Shown here in pieces: positions 44,880 through 57,330 of a DNA stretch of 64,000 nucleotides. Source of the stretch: Puffinus mauretanicus (taxonomy: Eukaryota > Chordata > Aves > Procellariiformes > Procellariidae). Under the pieces are notes generated by a model. It had not been told where the DNA came from and made no database searches. It saw nothing but the letters and a program-made list of their open reading frames with translations. The DNA lies in NCBI GenBank assembly GCA_023333565.1, contig JAJKFH010002364.1, forward strand, positions 558,001 through 622,000. Direction: 5' to 3'. The position numbers and the translations under genes were made by a program. The first letter of the stretch is position 1. Each line of letters begins with the position of its first letter.

Positions 44880-45125
44880 AGTCAGATATAGCACAGGGGG
44901 AGGGGGCACCTGTGGGGTGCTTCTGCGCAAGCGCACATCGGCAAGTTGCGCCTGCGGGGGCGCTGCGGAGAGCCTTCTGCGCACGCGCAGATGGGGAAGG
45001 GCCTGACACCTGCTTGGGGGCCGCGTCTGCGCCTGCGCACTGGGGCCTCGGCGGCGCCGAGGGACGGGCGGAGGCGAGGCGGAAGCGTCTCAGAGGCCAC
45101 CATCTTGTTTGGCTGCCTTGGAAGC
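44880..45125. promoter_or_regulatory. Second GC-rich promoter-like segment: three NRF1-type sites and a YY1-type site
   Basis: TGCGCAAGCGCA (44924-44935), TGCGCACGCGCA (44978-44989) and TGCGCCTGCGCA (45028-45039) fit the NRF1 palindrome. They are spaced 54 and 50 bases apart. CAAGATGGTGGC on the - strand (45096-45107) fits YY1. It is separated from the main KDM3A island by a less CpG-rich stretch. It may be an alternative KDM3A start or the start of a divergent + strand transcript. Sequence alone cannot decide. Confidence 0.65.
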
Positions 45126-48100
45126 TGAGGGGGACTGGGAAGAGCTAGTTCCTGCGTGACAGGAGAAGTTGCAGGGGAAAAAATAACATGCGCTAGAGGT
45201 TCCTTGTGAGGATGGCAGGCTTTAGAGAAGCTCTAGTTGTAGCTGAGTTGGGTTATGTAGTTCTGTCTACAAGCAAATGGCTTCCACCACCTCAGATCCC
45301 TTATTCCTTTTCACGCAAGACCTGCGTGTTCTTATGAAAGACTGTAACCAAGATCATAAGAGAACCAAGTAGTTAAGTGGACAACATGGTAAAGAGCTAG
45401 CTGATCGTATGCTGCAGTGACCTAGCAAGACGTTCATACTCATCTTTTACCACAAGACTTTTCTACCAGAGGGTGTGGAAGGAAGAAGACCAAAAATGAA
45501 GAAAGTACCCAAGGCCAAGAAGCTGTTGAGTCACCCAGTTTACTGGAAACTGGTGGTGTTCAGCTTATTCTTTCTTCGGGGTTCCTCCCATCACGAGAGA
45601 TGTCTGAGCTCCAAAAATCCCCATCAAACAGCAGCGGGGGTTCCGCTGCAGGTGGGATATTCCTGCCACATTCTGTTCTCATCCTCCATTTTCTCAAAGA
45701 AGCCAGTCCCACGTTTGTGTTAAATGCATTTTTAAAGCTTTTCCCACCAATTTGCTTCAGGACTCGCCACTGATCCCTTGTCTGCTGCTACATTCAAACA
45801 AACACATTCACGTATGAAATCAAAAGGCACAAAAATTTCCTTTTGCGCCATGATGAGGGAGTTACTGTTCTTCATGCCATGGAAATCAGGCAGCCCAAAT
45901 TCCTTGGTAACTCCAAGGCCTCTTCAGTGATTCCTAGCAACAAGATGAACCTAGTAATACGTAGCATTTTCAGTAAGGAAAACAGACAAACAAACAAAGT
46001 GAATAATAGAAAATGAGTATAATATATCAGCAACTGCATGTAGACTCATTAGCAGGCACTGAAAGGGAAAACAGGTACGTTTGCTTCTCAGATTTGAATA
46101 TTTAATATATAGACTAGACCTACAAAATGGAATTTGTGATAAGGTATTGTATAAAGCAAGCTGCATTTGAAACTAGCAAATTTCTTGTTTCATTGTAGGT
46201 ATTAGGCTCTTGTAACAGCAGGTGTACAACGTATACAGCATCCAATATAGGTGTTGTATACCTTCCTTATCTAAAGCCCCAACACTTTGCCTCAAAGAGT
46301 AGCTGATTAATACATACAGGAAGAGCGATGTTAGGCAATAAGGAAGCAATATTAGTCAGTACAGTAGATAAACTGTAGGTAGCACTCCAGTTGCCTAACG
46401 GTAATTTTTTTTTCCATTAGCACCAGAATAAAGGAAAACTTTAAGGAGAGATTTGAAAGACAACAGTGTGGGTTTTGTGAATGAGTAGCTCCCATATGCA
46501 AAGAGTAGCATGAAGATTGATCAAAGGTGTTTTAAAATTTAATGGTTTGGGTAGGTACTGGCCTAGAGGGCCAAGAGTAAGAGAGCAAGCACAGCGTGAT
46601 AGCTACAGTGACGTAGTCCATGAATGACCTTGAAAATGAACTTAGACTTTTACAGGAAATTATGCTAAAAGAAGAGTCATATGATCAAAATGCAACATTC
46701 TGAATGTATATAAAGCAAAACAAATCAGCAGAGACCAGAACAGAAAATGGTGAAGCGGGCAGATTACAAGTTGACAGGAGCCTGGACAAAAATCACACAT
46801 TCAGGGTGCAAGCAAGTTTTCAGTCCTCAAAGAGTAGAGGTATTCAAAACCCAGGGGCTAGAAGTTGAAGCCAGATAACTTTATTTATTTTTAAGCAGGG
46901 AAGATAATTAGCTACTTGCTTCACTTCCCTACAATTCTTCATTCCTTGAAGAAATTAGATGAGGACCAAATGTCTTTTTAAAATTATCTGGCTTCTTTAA
47001 AAGTTATAAATTTGGGGTAACCAGTGAAGTCCTGGGTCAAAAAAAGATACAAAATTTTAAATTGTGACTATAAACATCTCTGAATTTGTTGCATAGTTTT
47101 AGAATATATTTCTCAGGATTTTAACCATACAATACAGAAAAATAAATACTTGTGTTTTTCTTACCTGATATTTTATCACCGCTCACAACAGTTTTCACAA
47201 AAACTAATGTCTACTAGAAAAATTCTGTGTATATATGCCCACCCTCACTCACATAGTGTGTCAATAGAAATATTAAAATGTTTGGAAATAACTTTGAAAC
47301 AAAAACTGTGATAATGGCACAGACGCAACTATCTCACTCTGGATTATATACATCTCTCAAGAATAAAATGCCATTCAAAGTACCTGCAAAACAAACTAGT
47401 GCTGTAAATATGCATAATTGATTAAACTACAAAGCAGCAGTTTTCAACCTGTTCTTCTGCCTGCAAGAAGCCTTGAACATAATTTTTTACAGCCAGCTCT
47501 ACCTACTGGGTTGAATTGCTAATAGGTAAGCCTTTAGCTCCTATTTGAGAGAGGAGTAATCTCTGCAAACAGGTGCTCTTTAAACAGTAACTTCAGAACA
47601 CACTTAAATAAATTCTTCCTTTCAGCCACCATTAAGTAAGTAACAGTACTTTTCTCTTGTACACTGTATCACTAGGAAAAAAGTGTAAGAGGCTTTGAGT
47701 GAGGAGAAATTTGAGTTTAACAATACATGCAGTAAAACTCAATAGCCAATTTTATAACTATTAATGCCTAAAAAAATCCACATTCAGGCATTTAAGCCTA
47801 CTTCTCATATAAAATCTGGATGTGCTATTCAAGTATTTGTGCTTTAAAATTGGTCTCCCACTATCAAAAAGTATTTGATATCACCAATCACAGACACTTT
47901 GCAAGAAAGGGACATTTTATTCAGAGTAGGGCCGGTAGCTAACATTAACTGTCACAGCACTGCGTTCTTGGAAGATGTTTTCCGTGCAGTTTTTCAGGGC
48001 TCTCCTCCTGCATTTCCAAGATAAGCCTACAAGTTTGTGTGCAGTTGCCACAAACAATGGTTGATGCAAGATCTTATGGATACTGTTTTTTAAAATCTCT

Positions 48101-51100
48101 ACTGTAGCAACATTTAAAGGTCTTCATTCTCAAAGCCCCATTGGAGGCTGTACAGCACAGAAAGAGAATATAAAGTTCTTTATCTTCTAATGATTAATTA
48201 TGAAGGTGTAAGGATGTGTAATTAAAGTTGAAAGCACTTATGGTCAGACTACAAACATACCAGCCATACTAACTAGAAACAGGGCTTTGGAAGATACCTA
48301 AAAGTTTCATTTCTCCAGTATGTCTTGAGATACAGTGCTAAAGAATGAGTGATAACAGACTACCAGAAGCTTTGTTATTCACTAGCACCCAAATTGATGT
48401 AGTTTAATTACTCCTTAAGTAGCTAAAGTAGATCGGTTACTATTCCTATTCAATCTAGCTCCAGTTATAGCATGAAAAGATAAAAGCCTGTATAAGCTCT
48501 TTTCTCAGGTACAGTCATGTTACCTCGGCACACCTCGCATGGATCAGCTTTGCAAGACTAGCAGGACTAGTTCCGTCTCTTTTTTCCATGCCTATCTCTT
48601 TACCATAAGTTAAAATAGAATCATTTATGTCTTACATTAGTTAATATTGTCTCCTTGTCTAAAGCTAAAGGAAGCACCTATTTTGATACAAAGTGCATTA
48701 TAATGCTATGCAATTAAGTTTACTTGCTGAAGGAAAAATTCTGTAAGAAATGCTGAACTTAACGTTTTCACTGCCATACATACTCTGCAGTGGGGACTAA
48801 TTTGCTTTTCTTTTGCTAGCTATGAGTTAGTAGGACTTAGATTTGCTATCACAACTGTAGAAACAGGAAATTGTGAGAGGACTTTTAGGATAATAAATCA
48901 GGATTGACTATTAAATTTTAATTGACTATTAATTTAACATTTAATGATTTAATTATTTAATTGGATGTTAAGTGTTGTCTGGGGATTGGGGTTGGATATT
49001 AAATTTTTCAGATTAATTCTAAAGCTGAACAGGTATTTATAGATAGAGTGATGCAGTAACCTTTAAAGAATAACCACGAACAAACATTAGACATAAAGTG
49101 TGGTTAGTAATTACATGCTGATTTTGTTTTTCCTTGGCTGCTCCAGATGAAGAAGGCCTGTGTTGGAAGAGAAAAGCCCTTTCCCTACAGGACTTAATTA
49201 TTCAAAGGATTCAGGGTATCATTCTTTAATAAAAGAATGCAAATCAATTTTATCTTGATGCATATAGCTGAATCAAGTCTTAGAGACCACCGGCACAACA
49301 GGAATGTCCTGGTGATATTACTACCCATGTACAAAAAGAGCCACTGAAAGTTAAGTAAAGCTAAGCAGTGAACTTTAAGCAACATTTTTGAATGAACTGA
49401 GAAAAATTGTTCTTTGTTAATTAGCTTTACCTCCAAAAGCCTCACAACAAACTGAAAGCACATCATGTTATTCTGGTACTTAATAATGTCCAGGCTCTTT
49501 CATCATTGAAATATCATAACCTGGATTTGGCAAAGACTAGTTAGCCAGAGAGGTTCTTGAAGTTTATTACAAGTGCTTCCTACTGTCTCTTTTAGTTTTA
49601 AACACACCTGGCTTGTGATTGAGCTTCTTCCGCTGGGAGAAAAGTTACCCCTTTCTCTTGTGGATCTGACAAGAAATTTCAACAACTCAGCCTCCTGGGC
49701 ACATATAGCAAGGTGTCAGGTCAGTGAATCCTAGACTAGGTGATAGAAATTTTACTAATATTGAACTAGCCTGCTCCATACTTTTCTAGGATCATTTGGA
49801 CAAAATTCACAGTGCTGCTTTTGTTTTTTCAAAACCACGTGTATTCTGTTGAAAGTATTTGGGACACTTTCAATCTCGGTGATTTAATGTAGTTTTTGAC
49901 AAAACAGTGAACACAGGGAGAAGCAGTGATTGTTGTGAGTTATGCGTATGTGCAATTTGGACAAGAACTTGGGTTGTTCTTGAATGTGCATTCACTTAAA
50001 AAGAGGCTCAGCCTTTTGACCTGGATGCAAAGGAAGCACTCGAGAGTGATCCTGATGGGTAAGTTTTGTGTGCTTGAGTCTTACCTGATGCACTGCAAAT
50101 TCTTCCACTCCCTGCAGAGAACGCTGGCTTTCTTGATTCTAGTTCTTTTGTGCTGTGGCTTACGAACTCTCCCTTGAACTGGAGTGATGGGTATTTAGCA
50201 GAGAACATTGTATGTTTTACCTGCTAAGTGTAGTAACTCTGATTCCAGTAGGAAAATACAGTATCTTTTCATGTCAGGGGTCAACTGAGAAATACGTCCT
50301 TTTTTTTTTTGGAAATTCTGCATGTTGTGCTGATACAATGTTAACAAAGCTAAAGGAATGCTATTAGCTTCAGTATTGCTGAAGCTAAAGGAAAAAAAAC
50401 CTGAGTGTGAAAGGTTTAGATCCCAGATATTCGTGAACATAGAACTGGGAATTTTTAAAAATTGTGTATTGTTAAATGTGACCTAGTTGGTATAGCACAG
50501 AACTGGGAGCCAGATCTGGAATCTAACACTAAGTGTGTCATTAGACAGATAATTTAATTCACCTCATTTCTTTATAAGATGGGGATATCAATAATCATTC
50601 TTATGAATTGCTTTGTGTTGTGCACCTGAAAGATGATGAGTGTTATAGCTACTAATTAAACATTATTTTAATCCTCAAATTGCCTTTTCTTTTTAAACTT
50701 TAATAAGTGTTTATGCTCCCTAGTGCCAGGGAGGAAAAAAGCATGGTTGTGAAGGAGCTGCTAAGAATTTTTTCCAGAAGATATTTAATATTAAATTGGA
50801 ATTGAGTCATCTGTTTCAGGTAAAGGGACCATGCAAGAAATAATACATAACCAAGAGTAAAGATTTTGAGTAAAATATAGTCAAAGCAAAATCAAAGCAG
50901 CTGACACACCTGTGCCTTCAAACTGGCTCCCACCTTCCCTATAGTCTCAGTCCAGAAATTGGAAATGGGTATTATGATTTCTCTGCAGCTTAATTAGAGA
51001 GAGCAAATGCAACAGTATCACTTAAAAAATAGGTACAGCTGTAAGTTACAGATTGTTACTGATGCTCTTGCAGTCTCAGCTCTCTGCCATGTGCTGAGGC

Positions 51101-51222
51101 CTCTTCCTCTGCACCACCAGCCAGCCTGACGGAGGGGAACACTGGACAGTTGCAAGGCCACTGGGACGGCAACTGAATTCCAAGCTGAAGCCTGCAGTGC
51201 AGCTGAGCATTGATACTGGCAC
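45126..51222. other. Intergenic DNA upstream of KDM3A, AT-rich
   Basis: No exon of a known protein, tRNA-like or rRNA-like sequence was recognised. The stretch around 48890-48985 is almost pure A/T with TTAATT repeats. Open frames, such as 45475-45723 and 49926-50177, show no family resemblance. Small inverted repeats occur at 46867-46995 and 50364-50388. Confidence 0.6.
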
Positions 51223-52118
51223 GTTTTGCAGGCGACACCAAGCTGGGCGGGAGTGTTGATCTGCTGGAGGGTAGGAAGGCTCTGCAGAGGGACCTGGACA
51301 GGCTGGATTGATGGGCCGAGGCCAGCTGTATGAGGTTCAACAAGGCCAAGTGCCGGGTCCTGCACTTTGGCCACAACAACCCCAGGCAACGCTACAGGCT
51401 TGGGGAAGAGTGGCTGGAAAGCTGCCCAGAGGAAAAGGACCTGGGGGTGCTGGTTGACAGCCGGCTGAACATGAGCCGGCAGTGTGCCCAGGTGGCCAAG
51501 AAGGCCAAAGGCATCCTGGCCTGTATCAGAAATAGTGTGGCCAGCAGGAGCAGGGAGGTGATCGTGCCCCTGTACTCGGCACTGGTGAGACCGCACCTCG
51601 AATGCTGTGTTCAGTTTTGGGCCCCTCACTACAAGAAGGACATTGAGGTGCTGGAGCGTGTCCAGAGAAGGGCAACGAAGCTGGTGAAGGGCCTGGAGCA
51701 CAAGTCTGATGAGGATCGGCTGAGGGAACTGGGGTTGTTTAGTCTGGAGAAGAGGAGGCTGAGGGGAGACCTCATCGCGCTCTACAATTACCTGGAAGCA
51801 GGTTGTAGCGAGGTGGGTGTTGGTCTCTTCTCCCAAGTAACTAGCGATAGGACGAGAGGAAATGGCCTCAAGTTGTGCCAGGGGAGGTTTAGACTGGACA
51901 TTAGGAGAAATTTCTTTACTGAAAGAGTGGTCAGGCTTTGGAACAGGCTGCCCAGGGAAGTGGTTGAGTCCCCATCCCTGGAGGTATTTAAAAGACGTGT
52001 AGATGAGGCGCTTAGGGACATGGTGTAGTGGGCATGGTGGTGTTGGGTTGACGGTTGGGCTTGATGATCTTAGAGATCTTTTCCAACCTTAATGATTCTA
52101 TGATTCTATGATTCTATG
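51223..52118 (+). mobile_element. CR1 LINE, 5'-truncated, well preserved, intergenic
   Basis: The sequence is very similar to the copy at 38.1 kb and starts at the same place in the element (GTTTTGCAGGCGACACC). It has an uninterrupted 232-codon C-terminal ORF2 frame at 51330-52028 and three ATTCTATG units at 52095-52118. The same subfamily and similar age are likely. Long open frames on the opposite strand here are antisense shadows. Confidence 0.95.
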
Positions 52119-54689
52119 ACTGATAATTACAATATGCTTCACTGTATTTATCACTGTAAAGCACTTAGTAATTTCCTATCCTCTCTGTAAAGCTCCCCAA
52201 GTCAGCTACATGTCAGTGAAACTTAGTAGTGTCTTTTCCCTAACCGTCTCTCTTCACAATTGTCAGAGACTAATGGCTGTTCTCCAAACCCTAGAGGTTT
52301 GTGCCTAAAATTAAAACAGTAGTTCTAAAGCAAATTCCTGACTCCAGCAAAACCAGGAATTTCATCCACTGATTTTTTTAAGAGATCACATGTCAGCCTT
52401 GTCTTCTCATAAGAGGAAGATTGCAATCTGTCTTGTCTCTCATCTCTTCTAAAAAGCATAAGAAGGCAAAATTGAACTTTTCTTGCTTCCCAATATCTAA
52501 TACCCTAAATAGCATGATTACCTAACTGCAGTTGTCCAAAAAATGGAAATGACATTTTCCAGTTTCCTTTGCAGAGGAACTTGTGCTGCAGCATAGGTTT
52601 CTAGTGCTGCTTTTCACTCTTATTTCCTGTGCACAAATCATCACAGAATAAATTTTACAGCTGCAGTTTTCTAACGAGAATATAAGAGACAGCCAAGTTA
52701 CTCCACGTTGTCTCTGTTGTCCAACAAACTTGGACACATAAACAATGAGGAGTAGCTTAAAACCTGTATGTCTACCTTGGGATGGCTGGAGATGGATTTG
52801 TTTCAAAAGCAAGTAGAAAAATATTTTAGGTGATTGAAATAATTGGCAAAGCTGAAAGGGATTTTATAAGTGCAATGTTGGAAAAAAATTCAGCAGATCA
52901 TTGGAGGACTTTGAATTTTAAAAGGCATGATTGTATGTCAGGTGTTAGTTTCCCTGACTCACACCACTGAGATGATTAGCATTACGCCTCTGGTTGCAGC
53001 AGAGGTAGGATGTGTCTCACTTTGTATAACATGTAGGTCACAAACTGCCAATACCAAAAATATGCGTTTAATGAACTTCATCCACCAGCAGGCATCTCGT
53101 TGTCGAGGCTTACTCTGCAGGGAATGAAGAGAAGCATCTCCAGAAGGAGATTCATACTAAAATAGGTGTCTAGAATAAGTGGGACAAATTATCCCTCAGA
53201 GATGTCTGTTCTTCCTCATTTGCTGTAGAGGTCCCTGATTATTGATTTACGATCCACCCTTTCTTTTAGAGTAAATGCTGAACTAGATACAAACATAAGG
53301 TGGGATGATTTCTGTGCTACTCTTTGGTTTACACATGTTGCCCAAATTAGGTAGGCATTGAAGTACGGGTTTTTTCTTTATCGAAAGGTACTGCGAGTAT
53401 GAGGCACTAGTGAGTTAATAAGCAGTACAGTGTATGTTCAGGGTTCAGAGGTTTCCAGTGTACAAATGACCTTATGAACATTGGAAGAATAATGTCTAAA
53501 GACAGGAATCACAGGAATTGGTTGTGGCCATAAAGAATCTTTTAAAGAGGGGGAAAAATGAAAGCTTTATTCTTAAAGTTCATTATTTTATCAGAATGCT
53601 TCAAACACATCTATTGTTTGTACATGAAGAATGCAAAATAATGATTTATGAACACAGGCTATAAAAGACACCAGATAAGTTATAAATGGTTCAGAATGCT
53701 TACATTTGACTATTCCATAGCCCCGTTTGTTAGGCACGCTACAGTGCAAAGGAAAGAATGATCCCTTTTCTAGGTTTACCATCATAAATTATATGCTTGC
53801 TCCTCAAATAAATTTTGTGTAGACTCTTTCAAAGTTAGCAAAAAGTCAGTAGTGAAAATGGAGGCTTAACTAGCAATAGAAATGTTGCTTTGTAAGCAGA
53901 CTGTTAGCATGAGAAAACAGGATGTGCTGTAATTGTTAGGGCTTTATAAACAGGTCATATCAACCGATGGCTTAAGAACTGCTGTGTTAGAGCATGCATC
54001 TAGGGATATTGCTACTGGTTCACTGTGTGGAACTGACATTATTATTTAACCTCTCTGCGCTTACATTTTCCTCTCTGGGATTAACAAATATTTACCCACC
54101 TTTAAAAAGTACCTTCTGTTCTTCAGAGAAGTGCTGAATAAATACAGAGTAGTATTACCATCATCAGCAGGTAATCCTGTTAATCTAACATGCACCCTAT
54201 GGGTATGTTGAATATGTTCCATGCCACTTGATCATTGTAGTTAGATTAACAAAGGATATTACAGGGATTAACTCTTAAGTAATGGCTGCAGCTGCCCACC
54301 ATGTGTGTTTACTATAGCCCAAAACCAGTGTTTGCAATCCTCTTGCCTATAGTGAATAGAAGGAATGCACTTGACTTCTGCAGAACCAGTTTTCCATTCA
54401 AAAGAACAATGTCTTGACCTACTCGTTACCAGTAAGAAGTTTGTAGCACAACCTGTTGCACAGCACTCTGATAGCTGCTGTGCTGCTAGCACCGAGGAAA
54501 ATGATTTCAGTGCTAAGACAGCTTCAGGTCTCTGCCTACCACACCAGTTCTGCAGAGTTGTTGTAAAGTTAAAACAATCTCATGTCCCACTTAGCTGTAA
54601 CAGCTGCAGCTCACAAAGTCATGTCTAGACTTCTTTATAAAATATTAGCTGGAGACAAGGACCTCCCCAGTGTAATGCAATTTCAAAGT

Positions 54690-54766
54690 TGGCTCTGCTT
54701 TGAGCTAGAGTTGGACCAGATGACCTCCACAGGCTACTTGCAACCTAAATTATTCAGTTATTCTAC
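54690..54766 (+). mobile_element. Decayed CR1 3' end
   Basis: CTGCTTTGAGCTAGAGTTGG, ACCAGATGACCTCCACAGG and CAACCTAAATTATTC follow the CR1 3' untranslated consensus (GGTTGGACTAGATGACCTC..., CCAACCT..ATTCTATG) with several changes and a degraded octamer tail. Its left end cannot be set by eye. Confidence 0.7.
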
Positions 54767-57129
54767 AAAGTCAGGTGTGTCCTCAGTGGCATGGAGCTCA
54801 GCATGAATTGAAAATCACCCCCCGGATACTGAGGATGTACTTGTGTAGCTGTCTCAGAGTAAGCTCTGTGTTACTACAGCAACACCTTTATCAGTGCCCT
54901 AACTGGTTTCAGGGTAGTTCTGGGAAGACCGTGTGATTCGCTGGCACATTTTTCATGGGATATAGATATACCTTCACAATCCTGCTGTTGGCAGTGCTAT
55001 TCACTGGCTTTATTTTGTCCATTTCATTTCAGTGGTGTTTGGAGAATCTCTGAGCTGTAATAGACATTGGAAGTATTTTCAACAGAGGATGGCTGAAATG
55101 GGGTCTGAGGGAGAAGAGAGTACAGAAAACACTCCATCACCTGCATACATTGCAATTAAGAGTCTCTTATTGGAGCGTGGAGGGAGAGAGAGGGAGAACA
55201 CGTGCTTGCAAATGCTTCTCTTCGCTCGAGAGGTTGGAACTTGCAGTTTTCTGGCTGGAGACTGATACGGAAAATGGAGATCAAGCACAAAGGCTTCTTT
55301 TTTTTTTTAGCAGTTGGCTGTTATCTTTTTTTCTCTTCATTACCTTTATGGGGTAGTTTGTGGTATGAAGTATAGACTTCTCAGAGTCCAAATTTCCATT
55401 TTTAGCTGTAGCCTTTTCAAATCTTGTGCTAAGCAGTCGGACTGGATCACTATTTGTGGGGAAAAACTACTGCCGCTTTGCTCGGTCAGACATGCATAAT
55501 TTAGAAACATGTTAGAATATTATCATTTCCCAGTACCAAATGTAGGGAGTGCTCTATATGCTATTCCCACACCACTCACTCTGACCTTTTTAAGTTGTAA
55601 GCAGATACTAGCCAAGAAACCGTTATCTGGTCTCATTAATAGTGGCATTGAAGTGAGATATTGTAAGTCTTCAAAAGGGAGCAAGGTTCGTAGAGATGGG
55701 GTCCTCTATAAATAGCCTATAGGAGGTAACTTGAAAACTTTTATCACAGTAGGTGTATTTTTCCTTTGTCTTTTTTCGGAAGCCTCTAAGTTGTTTGGAT
55801 CCTGTTTTTTTTCTGTTTCAGTTTTGGAGCTTAGCCTTTTTTGTCCCTGGGAAGACAATTAATTCTTTTTCTTACTGTCACATAATGAGAGAGAGAAGCA
55901 GAACGATACTGCAAGTTTTTCATATACCCTGACTGCAGAGAAAAAATTTAGTTATATAACTTGTCCATTTAAAGAGGCATATTTTCCCTGACATCCTTTT
56001 TACTTTTTCCAGAATTGAATAGAACTGGAACTAGCTTAGTGTGGTGGAATTTCATGTTCATGACTATACGTGGTATGAGAGTCAGTGTCTTTAATATGCC
56101 CTGTGCTTTGACACTCAGCATTTCTCTTTGCATTTATAACTGAGGAAAAAGCAGTTATAAAGCAGTGGGTGGTTTACACAGCTTGAGAGGAACAGAACAG
56201 GACACATATGGGAGAGGCCTGTGTATTGTGTATGGGAGGAGGAGGAGAGCCCTGGTAGAAGTATGGGAAAACCCCTGGAGAAATGAGTGCACTCACAGTG
56301 AGGTTGCGGCTCACCTGCAAGTACTTCTGAGCAGCTCCTACGGGAAGGCATCTTGGCCAGGTGTGCCAGTGCAGCTAGCTTCCTTCTGCCTCCCTTGGGG
56401 CCCTGCACAAAATTGAAATCTGTAGTTGCCACATCCTGGTTTGTGCTGGGATTTAAATTGATCCTGAAGGTCAGTAGCAGCTTTTTATTAAAACTTACTA
56501 TGAAGTATCATTTATACAGTTATTAAAGCATGTTTTTACAAAGCCACGGTAGTCTAGTAATTGCTCAGTAATTTCACCTATGTACAGGATACTGCTAAAC
56601 AGAGCAGTGCCTGTGCTACCGAATTGATTGGTTAAAGGCAATTCAGCAAGGGATGGCAAAGCAAGCCCACTTTGCTTTCCTCTCTCATTGCCTTCAATTT
56701 TTTTATTACATCAGTCTGTGAAGACAGCCTGTCTCTAGAAACTGCTAAGACCAGTCTGCAGTGGTCCTTTAGCTTTCCCCTAACAGAATTAGGGCTGTCC
56801 ATAGCCTCCCCCACATTCCTTCTCTGTTTCCTTGAAGGAAACCTTCTCTCTTCTGCTCATGAGAGAGGCCCCTTTCACTCATTATTTGCCGCTTGTTATC
56901 TTTAGCATTCCCATCTGCGTGGCGCCTCAGTGAAACCTCAAGGCCATGCACTGACCATATTTCTCTCAACATTCCTCAACAAATGTCATGTTCATACTAG
57001 CATTTAATTACCTTCCTCCTTTCTCTCTGTGTCTTCTTTAAGGACAAGAACATGGTCAAGTCATCCTTCAGTACATTTACTACTGTATTGTAGTCATTGT
57101 TAAACACTATACAGTAATAAAATTCAAAA

Positions 57130-57330
57130 AAGCCCATCCTTCCAATGCAAGAATATAAGAACTGATACACGGGATCAGACCAAAGTTCTGTGCTTGGTCT
57201 GATCTTAGCATCTCCTTAGTATCTTCTCCCTGGCAGTAGCTGATAATTAGGGCCCAGAGGCACACACCAGCAAATTCAAAGAGTAACCCTCCACTGGTCT
57301 CGACTCGGTATGCATCATCCACAGCAGTTT
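57130..57330. repeat. Possible ancient interspersed repeat with internal hairpin
   Basis: The stretch ACACGGGATCAGACCAAAG...ACTGATAATTAGGGCCC resembles, from memory, a GGGATCAGACCAA-type element seen in turtle and bird genomes. I cannot name the family. It holds an 11-bp perfect inverted repeat (57173-57183 and 57194-57204). Confidence 0.35.

Noticed and set aside
45475..45723. 82-codon Lys-rich open frame downstream of the NRF1 array
   Set aside because: Basic low-complexity start with no family resemblance. More likely chance or part of a non-coding transcript.
51018..51836. 272-codon (and at 38070-38693 a 207-codon) - strand open frame
   Set aside because: These are antisense shadows of the CR1 reverse-transcriptase frame. 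The same shadow appears in both CR1 copies.
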